NCBI GenBank assembly: GCA_017997715.1
Contig: JAGOEM010000010.1
Location: 1-34,428, forward strand
Length of the DNA stretch: 34,428 bases
From: Ottowia sp.
Lineage (GTDB): Bacteria; Pseudomonadota; Gammaproteobacteria; Burkholderiales; Burkholderiaceae_C
Direction: 5' to 3'
Made by a program: the position numbers and the translations under genes. Below the pieces are notes generated by a model. The model saw only the letters and a program-made list of their open reading frames with translations. It was not told where the DNA came from and ran no database searches. Shown here one piece after another: positions 9,956 through 16,916 of the stretch; within the stretch, counting starts at the first letter, position 1; each line of letters begins with the position of its first letter.

Positions 9956-10006
9956 CCTGAAACGAAGGAGGAGGAGGGAGGGAGGAGGAAGTGCGTTTCA
10001 GGTTTT
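9956..10006 (+). terminator. Hairpin with polypurine loop and short T run
   Basis: CCTGAAACG (9956-9964) pairs perfectly with CGTTTCAGG (9994-10002), followed by TTTT. The 29-base loop is almost purely purine (repeated GGAGGAG/GGGAGGG). It may terminate the GST transcript, although the large loop is unusual for an intrinsic terminator. Confidence 0.4.
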
Positions 10007-10350
10007 CAATGAACGACCAAGGGTCGTCGGGCTAGGCAGCGTGAGTTCGATAGTGATGCTTTTCTGAGGACTGAGATGAAAGATGCGGGCATTGCCGTCG
10101 CGTTCAAGGTATGAGGTTGCCCGATCACAGAAGTTCCGCAATTTTTCCGATCAGATGACGTAAAGATGTGTGTAGATACCGTGACAAACTGCATGGGCCC
10201 AACGGCACATCGGATCAGATCGGCCACCCGGTCTTCCGCTTCGCAATCTGCTGTTTGACTGGTGTCAATGTAGGCCGGGCGCACGGCGGCGAATGTCAGA
10301 CAAGGGCTTGTCCCCATGTCGATCCAGCGCGAAGGCACGGGAACGCCCAT
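10006..10350 (-). CDS. Doubtful hypothetical open reading frame
   Basis: 114 residues from an ATG at 10350, downstream of and on the same strand as the TIMP-like gene (gap of 35 bases). Composition is less GC-biased than the neighbours, with no signal peptide, motif or convincing ribosome-binding site. It could be a degraded gene or a chance frame. It is listed because nothing else explains 10.0-10.35 kb. Confidence 0.25.
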   Translation of the reverse strand: MGVPVPSRWIDMGTSPCLTFAAVRPAYIDTSQTADCEAEDRVADLIRCAVGPMQFVTVSTHIFTSSDRKNCGTSVIGQPHTLNATAMPASFISVLRKASLSNSRCLARRPLVVH

Positions 10351-10385
10351 GACGCACCGGGCGCTCTTGCAAGGGCTGTAGCGGC

Positions 10386-11015
10386 CTAACGGGGCGCCGC
10401 CGGAGCTGCTGGCGCGGCCATCGTTTTCAAGAAGTCGGCGTACTTGACGTAGAACTTCTTTTTGGGCTTGAAATTGGTGGCTTCATCGATCACAAAGGTG
10501 TACAGCGCATCGCCGCTTCGCAGCAAGGCGTTTTCTGCGCATACCGCTGTGTGGTAACCGTCTATGGACGGCTGGCTCGCGTCCTCGCGTTGCCCGCTGC
10601 TTGGTTGCGTCGGAAAAAGCGCAATCACGTAGACCGCACCAACGAACATTTCTGAAGGGTAGACCGTCGCAAAGCACATGCCCGGATCAAATACCTGCAC
10701 GGTCGCGGACGGCACCTGCCCTTTGATCACACGCAGAACATTACCGTCGGCATGGGTCATGCTGTTCTCTGTGCTGGGAAACGGCTTACGCGTGTCTCGC
10801 CGCCATAGAACCACCCGGTCTCGGTAGGCAGTCAACTGCGCCTCGTTGCGAAACGAGGCGCGCACCACGCGCACCTCTGCTAACAGGGGTGCCTCAACCG
10901 CTACCTCAGAAAAGTTACTGATGCGCAAGCAGGAGCACGCGTGCGCAGCATTGGACCCAGCCAGCGTCCACGCCGCAGCCCATACCCATACCCAGGCCCA
11001 ACTCTTCGCTCTCAT
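10386..11015 (-). CDS. Exported protein with TIMP/NTR-like N-terminus
   Basis: 209 residues from ATG 11015, preceded by GGGGGA at good spacing; an in-frame start at 11063 is not used. Residues 1-26 are a signal peptide (WVWAAAWTLAGSNAAHA), and the mature protein begins CSCLRISNFSE. A CxC immediately after signal cleavage, followed by a beta-rich domain with V-L-x-V-I-K-G and spaced Cys residues, is the hallmark of bacterial TIMP/netrin-like (NTR) domains. In eukaryotic TIMPs the terminal Cys-x-Cys chelates the metalloproteinase zinc. The bacterial function is unknown. It follows the FAD oxidase gene by about 75 bases and may be part of that unit. Confidence 0.65.
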   Translation of the reverse strand: MRAKSWAWVWVWAAAWTLAGSNAAHACSCLRISNFSEVAVEAPLLAEVRVVRASFRNEAQLTAYRDRVVLWRRDTRKPFPSTENSMTHADGNVLRVIKGQVPSATVQVFDPGMCFATVYPSEMFVGAVYVIALFPTQPSSGQREDASQPSIDGYHTAVCAENALLRSGDALYTFVIDEATNFKPKKKFYVKYADFLKTMAAPAAPAAPR

Positions 11016-11091
11016 CGTTTTATCCCCCACTTTGGCGATTGCTCGCATTCGGTCTGATTGCACGTCACTTGCTCTGTGGCGACAGGGTAGG

Positions 11092-12738
11092 TCAACTCAG
11101 TACCAAGCCCGCCGCATGCCCCAGAGTAAAGGCTTCCTCAAAGATCGAATAGCCCGCCCAGTCGCTGTGGGCGAAGGCCAGGCGCGGTGCTTCGGGGAAG
11201 TGTGGCAGCGCCAAGTGCTCTTTTTTTAATAGCTGGTTACGCCCATCCATAGGGCGCCAGCGGCCTATTTGACTCAAAACACCGGGCACCGGCACGGCCA
11301 TGGCGTGGCCGTAGCGGGTGATGTCGATGCGCAGGGTTTTGCTGGCCAGGTCGGGATGGGCCGGGGCCAGTTCGGCGATGACGGCGTCGCGCCATGAAGC
11401 CCACGGCGTATCCAGCAACGCCTGCCGTGCGGCGGGCTCGTCGCCCATGGCGCGGTACCAGGTCAGCACGGTGGGGCCGGGCACGGGGCGCAGGCTTTGG
11501 TGCGTGGCGTCGACATAGCCCAGGCCGGTGCTGCCGTACAGCACGTTGTCCCAGCTGGGGGCGGCGCCGCGGCGGTCTTGCAGCGGGGCGCGCAGGCGCA
11601 GGTTGGCCACCAGCCAGGGCGCGCTGCGCAGGCTGGCGGCGTGCTGGCGCAGCGCATCGGGCAGCGGCTGCACCACGCGCGCGGCCACGCGCAAGGGCAG
11701 CGCCACCACGGCCTGGCGCGCGTGCCAGCGTTCCAGCCGGTTGGCGGCCACGTCCAGCGCGTCGACCACCACGCCTTCGCGTTCATGGGCGATGCGCAGT
11801 ACCACGCGGCCGGTGTGCAGGCGATCACCCAGCGGGGCGGCCAGTTGGCTGCTCAGCCAGCCATTGCCCTCGGGCCAGGTGAAGACGGCATCGGCCTCGC
11901 CATCGCCATCGCCCGGCGCGTGAAAGCCATGCCGGCTGGCGAAATAGTGCAGGCCGGCCCAGGCCGAGACGGTGGCGATGCCTGCGCCAAAGTCGTCGCG
12001 GCAGGCGTAGTCCAGGTACCAGCGCAGGTGCGCGTCGGTCAGCCCGTGCTGATCCAGCCACGCTTTGAAAGTGATAGCGTCCAGCGCTTGCTGGGCGGGC
12101 GCAAACGTGCTTCTGAACACTGGAATGGCGTAGTGCGCCTGGCGCTGTGCATCGGCCACCAGCGCGGCAAAGCGGCGGTACTGCGCCAGCGTGCCGGCGC
12201 CCACACCCTGCATCGGCAACAGGCCTTCCTGCCAATGGCCTTCAAAGTACAGGCGCTCTTGCGGGCTGTGGCACAGGTGGCGCTCGTCCAGCACCCAGCG
12301 GCCGGCCACGCGGCGGCGCAGGCCCAGCTCTTCCAGCAGATCCTGCACTTCGCGCGCGTCGTCGCCGGGCACGGGTAGGTAGTGCGCGCCTTGCGGGCAG
12401 GCGATGCCGCCGACCTGCGTGCCACGGCTGTTGCCGCCGGGGGCGTCTTCCAGCTCCAGCAGGGCGAAGTCGTCGTGCCCGCGCTGGCGCAGCGCGCGCG
12501 CGGCCGCCAGCCCGGCGATGCCGCCACCGGCGATGACGGTGTGGGCGCGGCGGGTGACGTCGGGTTCGCGCTGCCGCCGCACCTCACGCAGTACGTGGCC
12601 GCGTTCGGGCGATGTGCCGGTGAAGCCGCCTTCGATGGCGGCGAGTTCGCGGCGGCTGCAACCCGCAGCCGCCAGCCACAAGCTGCTGCCGACGCCCCAA
12701 AGAGCGCCGCGGCGAGAAATCGGCTGATTCAGGTTCAC
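11092..12738 (-). CDS. Tat-exported FAD-dependent amine-oxidase-like lipoprotein
   Basis: 548 residues from GTG 12738, abutting the TGA of the preceding gene (TGAGTG), so probably translationally coupled. Residues 8-27 form a Tat-type signal (ISRRGALWGVGSSLWLAAAGC) with a lipobox and Cys27, suggesting a folded, cofactor-loaded protein anchored after export. The Rossmann FAD motif VIAGGGIAGLAAARALRQRG sits at about residues 67-86, followed by LLELEDAPGGNSRG typical of monoamine/polyamine oxidase and phytoene-desaturase-like flavoproteins. Near the end AFAHSDWAGYSIFEEAFTLG fits the C-terminal FAD-contact region. Being beside a spermidine-synthase-like gene, it may act on a polyamine-type amine (inference). 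Two R1-like repeats are read in frame (residues about 207-224 and 486-505). Confidence 0.85.
   Translation of the reverse strand: MNLNQPISRRGALWGVGSSLWLAAAGCSRRELAAIEGGFTGTSPERGHVLREVRRQREPDVTRRAHTVIAGGGIAGLAAARALRQRGHDDFALLELEDAPGGNSRGTQVGGIACPQGAHYLPVPGDDAREVQDLLEELGLRRRVAGRWVLDERHLCHSPQERLYFEGHWQEGLLPMQGVGAGTLAQYRRFAALVADAQRQAHYAIPVFRSTFAPAQQALDAITFKAWLDQHGLTDAHLRWYLDYACRDDFGAGIATVSAWAGLHYFASRHGFHAPGDGDGEADAVFTWPEGNGWLSSQLAAPLGDRLHTGRVVLRIAHEREGVVVDALDVAANRLERWHARQAVVALPLRVAARVVQPLPDALRQHAASLRSAPWLVANLRLRAPLQDRRGAAPSWDNVLYGSTGLGYVDATHQSLRPVPGPTVLTWYRAMGDEPAARQALLDTPWASWRDAVIAELAPAHPDLASKTLRIDITRYGHAMAVPVPGVLSQIGRWRPMDGRNQLLKKEHLALPHFPEAPRLAFAHSDWAGYSIFEEAFTLGHAAGLVLS
11224..11280 (-). repeat. 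R1 palindromic repeat read in frame inside the FAD oxidase gene
   Basis: TTTTTTAATAGCTGGTTACGC ... GGCGCCAGCGGCCTATTTGA matches the R1 consensus in core, spacing and flanks. It lies wholly inside the coding sequence and encodes roughly residues 486-505 (SQIGRWRPMDGRNQLLKK) without breaking the frame. Confidence 0.7.
12064..12118 (-). repeat. R1-like repeat inside the FAD oxidase gene, weaker match
   Basis: GTGATAGCGTCCAGCGCTTG followed by GGCGGGCGCAAACG resembles R1 (AATAGCTGCCAGCGC ... GGGCGCTA) at reduced identity. It encodes about residues 207-224 in frame. Confidence 0.4.
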
Positions 12739-13318
12739 TCAGGTATCCGTGGTCACTTCGTCCCAGCTTGCGCCGCCGTAGCCGATCGACCAATTGAGCG
12801 CCCGATGCCGCTCCCGTGCGACTTCCAAGTCGTAACCATGGCGCTCGGCTTGCCCTTCCCGTTGTGCGCGCCGGCAACTGGCATGGGCGTGGAACATGGC
12901 TTCGGCCGCATCCGCAACCTGCTCAGCGCTTCGGGCAGAGACCTGCCGCAGAAAGCCTCGGGTGGACTCGCCTGGCGCGGGCATGTGCTCAAGCACGGAA
13001 CCACAAGACGCCTGTGCCATCGGTAAAAGCGAATCGTCCGTCAGTTGCAGAACCCAAGCCCATACCCATACGTGCTCGGCGCCCCACGTGTACGCGATCT
13101 GATCTTGCGTTGAAGCACTGGGCGCCCGCAGAAAGCGCGCTTCCAACGGACTGGCCGCTGGCCATAAGTCTTCAACATCCAGCCAGTCCCACAGCTCCGG
13201 CTGCAGGCTGCAGGCTGCGGTCAGAGGCCAGTGCGGTGGTGGCGGCAACGATCAGCAGCCTTTTGGCCAGCGCATCCACCGGGCGCAGCGACGGCGTTTC
13301 GTATTCCTGCCTGGTCAT
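12739..13318 (-). pseudogene. DUF4272 gene interrupted by a 7-bp tandem duplication
   Basis: The gene should start at ATG 13318, which overlaps the TGA of the spermidine-synthase-like gene (ATGA). That frame gives a good N-terminus (MTRQEYETPSLRPVDALAKR ...) but stops after 48 residues at 13174-13172. The rest is intact in another frame, from about 13248 to the stop at 12739, ending with the DUF4272 signature ERHRALNW ... WDEVTTDT. The frames meet in the tract GGCTGCA GGCTGCA GGCTGCG (13199-13219, plus strand). Removing one 7-bp unit joins them into a 190-residue protein reading RSLQPELWDWLDVED across the join. So this is a frameshift by repeat expansion: a pseudogene, a slipped-strand switch or an assembly error. 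DUF4272 function is unknown. Confidence 0.8.
13199..13219 (-). repeat. Heptanucleotide tandem repeat at the DUF4272 frameshift
   Basis: Three consecutive 7-bp units: GGCTGCA, GGCTGCA, GGCTGCG. A unit length not divisible by three inside a gene is the arrangement expected of a replication-slippage switch. With two rather than three units the frame is open throughout. Confidence 0.8.
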
Positions 13319-14994
13319 TCATGCACCCTTCCCCATTCCGCCTCATAGCTGTGCACCAGCACCTGGTTGGACAGCCGGTTGACCTGGGCCGGCACGCGCG
13401 CCATGTCGGCCGGAAAGTCGAACAGCAGCGGCAGCGTGGGCGGCGTCAGGTAGCGCAGGCCGGCCGGCAGTTCTGTCGGCAAACGCCATGGCCGGCGGCT
13501 GGCGATGACGAAGCCCCATTCGCCAAAGCTGGGCACGTGCGCGTGGTACGGCGCGGTGCGCAGGCCGGCCGCTTCGATGGTTTGCACCACGGTCCAGAAG
13601 CTTTGGCGCGCGATGAGGGGCGAGGTGGTCTGCACCACGGCGTAGCCGCTGGCAGACAGGCGCTGGTCCAGCAGGGCGTAAAAGCTGAGCGTGTAGAGCT
13701 TGCCGATGTTGAAGTTGGTGGGATCGGGGAAGTCGACCACGATCACGTCAAAAGTTTCCAGGCCCCCACGCTCCCGCGCTGACGCGGGATCCGCTGCCCC
13801 CTGAGGGGGCCCGCCTTCGGACGGCCGTGCGGCGGGCTGATCGCTGCCTTCCAGCCACTTGAACGCATCGGTGTTGACGATGCTCAGCTTGGGCGAGCTC
13901 AGCGCGCCGCCGTTCAGCGCGGCCAGCTCGGGCTGGTCGCGAAACAGCGCGGTCATGGCCGGGTCCAGCTCGACCAGGGTGATGTGTTCCACGCTGGGGT
14001 ATTTCAGGATCTCGCGCACCGCCATGCCGTCGCCGCCGCCCAGCACGGCCACCCGCTTGGGCGCGCCGTGCGCAGCCATGGCGGGGTGCACCAGGGCTTC
14101 GTGGTAGCGGTACTCGTCGCGCTCGGCAAACTGCAGGTTGCCGTTCAAATACAGGCGGTGGCCGGGTCGGCCCTGGCCAGGGTTGTGGGTGACCACGATG
14201 CGCTGGTAGGGCGTGCTTTGGGCAAACACGATGCGGTCGGCGTACAGCTTGTCTTCGGTCAACGAGGTGATTTGCCCCGCGCCGGCCAGCCCCGCCGTCA
14301 GCAGCGCCACCGTCAGCGCGCAGGCCATCGCGTGGGCGCCCCAGTGGCGCAGCTCGTGCCGAAACAGCCACAGCGCCCACACCGCCACCAGCGCATTCAG
14401 CAAGCCAAACAGCAGCCCGGTGCGGATCAGGCCGAGCTGCGGCACCAGCACCAGCGGAAAGGCCAGCGACACCGCCAGCGCGCCCAGGTAGTCGAAGGTC
14501 AACACCTGCGACACCAGCTCCTTCAGCTGCACATTGCGCCGCAGGATGCGCATGACCAGCGGGATCTCCAGCCCCACCAGCATGCCCACCAGCATCACCA
14601 GCCCGTACAACAGCCAGCGGAAGGCGCCCGGCGCGTGGGCGTTGGCCAGAAACAGCGCCACCGGCAGCAGCCCGCCCGCCAGCGCCACCAGCAATTCGAT
14701 GCGCAGAAAGTGCGCGGGCAGCTGCCGGTCAAAAAAGCGCGACAGGTAGCTGCCGATGCCCATCGCAAACAGGTAACTGCCGATGATGGTGGAAAACTGC
14801 AGCACCGAATCGCCCAGCACATAGCTGGCGATGGCGGCGGCCGCCAGCTCGTACAGCAGGCCGCAGGCGGCAATGACGAAGACGCTGGCCAGCAGGGCGA
14901 CTTCGATGGGGTGCGGGGTGCGGGGCCGCGCGGGCGCGGCAGCGTCAACGTCGACCGGTGAGTCAGTAGGCAGGGGCGACGGCAGGGCGGACAT
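13315..14994 (-). CDS. Integral-membrane spermidine-synthase-like protein
   Basis: 559 residues. The N-terminal half (about 28-255) has seven or so hydrophobic helices, beginning IEVALLASVFVIAACGLLYELAA. The C-terminal half is a polyamine aminopropyltransferase-type Rossmann domain with VAVLGGGDGMAVREIL (SAM-type motif) and VELDPAMTALF at the next strand, then NTDAFKWLEG and FDVIVVDFPDP. Classical enzymes move an aminopropyl group from decarboxylated SAM to putrescine; membrane-fused members are common in loci with DUF350 and DUF4178, where their substrate is uncertain. An extra block at about residues 386-410 (rich in P, G, A, S) between NTDAFKWLEG and FDVIVVDF corresponds to a GC-rich repeat read in frame. 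Its stop overlaps the DUF4272 start. Confidence 0.9.
   Translation of the reverse strand: MSALPSPLPTDSPVDVDAAAPARPRTPHPIEVALLASVFVIAACGLLYELAAAAIASYVLGDSVLQFSTIIGSYLFAMGIGSYLSRFFDRQLPAHFLRIELLVALAGGLLPVALFLANAHAPGAFRWLLYGLVMLVGMLVGLEIPLVMRILRRNVQLKELVSQVLTFDYLGALAVSLAFPLVLVPQLGLIRTGLLFGLLNALVAVWALWLFRHELRHWGAHAMACALTVALLTAGLAGAGQITSLTEDKLYADRIVFAQSTPYQRIVVTHNPGQGRPGHRLYLNGNLQFAERDEYRYHEALVHPAMAAHGAPKRVAVLGGGDGMAVREILKYPSVEHITLVELDPAMTALFRDQPELAALNGGALSSPKLSIVNTDAFKWLEGSDQPAARPSEGGPPQGAADPASARERGGLETFDVIVVDFPDPTNFNIGKLYTLSFYALLDQRLSASGYAVVQTTSPLIARQSFWTVVQTIEAAGLRTAPYHAHVPSFGEWGFVIASRRPWRLPTELPAGLRYLTPPTLPLLFDFPADMARVPAQVNRLSNQVLVHSYEAEWGRVHE
13763..13835 (-). repeat. GC-rich R2 repeat read in frame inside the spermidine-synthase-like gene
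   Basis: GGCCCCCACGCTCCCGCG ... GGATCCGCTGCCCCCTGAG and GGGGGCCCGCC match the reverse complement of the 83-bp tandem units at 23.6-23.9 kb (CCCCCACGCTCCCCGCTTCG ... GTCCGCTGCCCCCCAAGGGG). It contains small hairpins and adds about 24 residues without changing the frame. Confidence 0.7.
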
Positions 14995-15069
14995 GGCGAG
15001 GCAACTGTAGCGCCTGAGCAGGTCGGCCTGGGCGCGCTGGCAACGCCCCTGTGCGTTGCGCGGTGGGCT

Positions 15070-15567
15070 TCAGCGCCCGATGTTGTTGTTCTTGAAACGG
15101 GCCAGCGCCACCATCAATGCGCCTGCGCCCAGCGTTTTCACCAGGTCGGGGTGTTCGGCGTAGAAGTTGCCAATGCGGTCCATGATGCCGGGCTCGCCCT
15201 GCTGGGCGGCGACGGCGACGTCGCGCACCTGGGCGGGCGTTACCTGGCCGGCCTTGGTGGCGTCGACCTGCGGTGTGGCGGGGCCTTCGTGGCCGGCCAG
15301 CGCGCCGCCGGCCACGCCGCCCAGGGCGCCGGCGCCAAATTTCTCGGTCAGCATGTTCAGGATGTCGGCGCGGTCCTGGGGCGAGGCTTTGTCGAACAGG
15401 TTGGCCAGGGTGTCGCCCAGGTCGGGCGTCTGGTCAGAGCGCAGGGCATCGGCCACGCCGGCACCCAGCTGGTCTTTGGGCGCTTCGCGCGAAAGCTGAT
15501 CGACGTGCTTGGGGTCGGGGCTGGTGGCGTTGGCCAAAATTTGTTGCAGGGTGTCGAGCAATGCCAT
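15070..15567 (-). CDS. Small YidB/DUF937-like hypothetical protein
   Basis: 165 residues from ATG 15567 with GGAGG just upstream. It begins MALLDTLQQILANATS, the short amphipathic start common in YidB/DUF937-type proteins. It continues with a polar helical region (DQTPDLGDTLANLFDKASPQ), a Gly/Ala-rich segment (GAGALGGVAGGALAG) and a C-terminal weakly hydrophobic helix (GAGALMVALARF). No catalytic motif. Function unknown. It sits between the RarD-like and spermidine-synthase-like genes on the same strand. Confidence 0.75.
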   Translation of the reverse strand: MALLDTLQQILANATSPDPKHVDQLSREAPKDQLGAGVADALRSDQTPDLGDTLANLFDKASPQDRADILNMLTEKFGAGALGGVAGGALAGHEGPATPQVDATKAGQVTPAQVRDVAVAAQQGEPGIMDRIGNFYAEHPDLVKTLGAGALMVALARFKNNNIGR

Positions 15568-15709
15568 GTCAGAAACCTCCGAAGGGATGTGGGTACAAAC
15601 AAGCCGGCCATCCTAGCCCCGGGGTGTGTCCGGCCCAAGTCCGGCGGGCCAACTCGCGGCCTTGTCTGACACTGACAGGGCGGCGGCACGTGCCGCGCAC
15701 CCATGCGCA

Positions 15710-16591
15710 TCACCGGGCTTGGTGCGCAGCGCCGCGCCGCTTGGCCAGCGCGGCCAGGCTGAACACCGCCAGGCCGGCCCACACGATGACGAAGCCGGCC
15801 AGGCGGCGGGCGTCCATTGGTTCGTGCAGCACGTACACGCCCAGCACGAATTGCAGCGAGGGCGAGATGTACTGCAGCATGCCCAGCGCCGCCAGTGACA
15901 GCCGCTGCGCCGCGTAGGCAAAGGCAACCAGCGGCACCGTGGTCATCAGGCCGGTGCTGATCAGCAGCACGTCCAGCCCGCGCGATTGGTGCGCAAACGC
16001 CAGTTCGCTGCGCCCACCCAGCCAGATCAGCACGGCCAGGGCGGGCAGGGCGATCAGGGCGGTTTCCAGCGCCATGCCTTCGGCGGGCTGCAGCGTGGTG
16101 CGCTTTTTGATCAGGCCATACAGGCCAAAGCTGAAGGCCAGCACCAGCGCCACCCACGGAAAGCGCGGCGATGCCCAGCCCAGCCACACCACGCCCGCCG
16201 CCGCCAGGGCCACGCCAATCCATTCCGGCCGGTTGAGCCGTTCGCCCAGCACCAGCACGCCCAGTGCCACGTTGACCAGCGGCAGCAGAAAGTAGCCCAG
16301 GCTGGCGTCCAGCGCGCGGCCGTGCGTGACGGCCCAGACGTAGGTGATCCAGTTGATGCTGACCAACAAGGCCGCCAGCGCAAAGCGCGCCAGCAGCGGC
16401 GCATTCAGCCGGCGGTACAGCGCGCCCAGCTGCCGCCGCGCGCCCAGCACGATGGCCAGCAGCACCAGCGACCAGACCACGCGGTGCGCCACCACTTCCA
16501 GCGCGCTGGCCGGGGCCATGTGGCGAAAGTACAGCGGCATCAGGCCCCACAGGCCGTAGGCCAGCAGGGCGGCGGGCACGCCGCCTTTCAC
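15710..16591 (-). CDS. rarD: RarD-like EamA-family permease
   Basis: About 293 residues if GTG 16591 is used (GTG 16579 is the alternative; no ATG lies between the DUF350 stop and the first helix). About ten hydrophobic helices arranged as two EamA repeats. RarD landmarks include AYGLWGLMPLYF in helix 1, a VVAHRVVWSL segment, NWITYVWAV and LGYFLLPLVNVALGVLVLGERL. Proteins of the drug/metabolite transporter superfamily export or import small metabolites; RarD substrates are not established (the name comes from a proposed chloramphenicol phenotype). It follows DUF350 closely on the same strand. Confidence 0.85.
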   Translation of the reverse strand: MKGGVPAALLAYGLWGLMPLYFRHMAPASALEVVAHRVVWSLVLLAIVLGARRQLGALYRRLNAPLLARFALAALLVSINWITYVWAVTHGRALDASLGYFLLPLVNVALGVLVLGERLNRPEWIGVALAAAGVVWLGWASPRFPWVALVLAFSFGLYGLIKKRTTLQPAEGMALETALIALPALAVLIWLGGRSELAFAHQSRGLDVLLISTGLMTTVPLVAFAYAAQRLSLAALGMLQYISPSLQFVLGVYVLHEPMDARRLAGFVIVWAGLAVFSLAALAKRRGAAHQAR

Positions 16592-16652
16592 CGGCCCGGC
16601 CTTGATGGCAGGGCGCCGCCCGCACCCAGGCGCGGCGCCTGCGCGGTGCGGC

Positions 16653-16877
16653 TCATCCGCCGTGGATGGCGGCGGCGACGATGATCGAGATGCCCAGGCA
16701 CATGGCGGCCACGACCAGGGCCAGCGCGCGGTTGTGCTTTTCGACGATCTCGGCCCACAGGTCGTAGGGGGTGATCTTGTCGATGACGATGAAGCACAAC
16801 CAGAAGACGGCGACGCCGACCAGCGCGTATGCAATGGAGCCGATGAAGACCCCGGGTTTCAGCCATTCAATGTCCAT
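16653..16877 (-). CDS. DUF350 small membrane protein
   Basis: 74 residues with two hydrophobic helices (IGSIAYALVGVAVFWLCFIVID and ALALVVAAMCLGISIIVAAAI) joined by a polar loop (KITPYDLWAEIVEKHNRA). This size and layout are characteristic of DUF350 (YjfL-type) proteins. ATG 16877 is preceded by AGGAGG. DUF350 genes occur in bacterial loci with DUF4178, SPFH and spermidine-synthase-like genes, as here. Its molecular role is unknown; it may assemble as a membrane oligomer. Confidence 0.9.
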   Translation of the reverse strand: MDIEWLKPGVFIGSIAYALVGVAVFWLCFIVIDKITPYDLWAEIVEKHNRALALVVAAMCLGISIIVAAAIHGG

Positions 16878-16916
16878 GCGGGCCTCCTGTAAGCCATGGT
16901 GGGGGTGGATGGGGGT

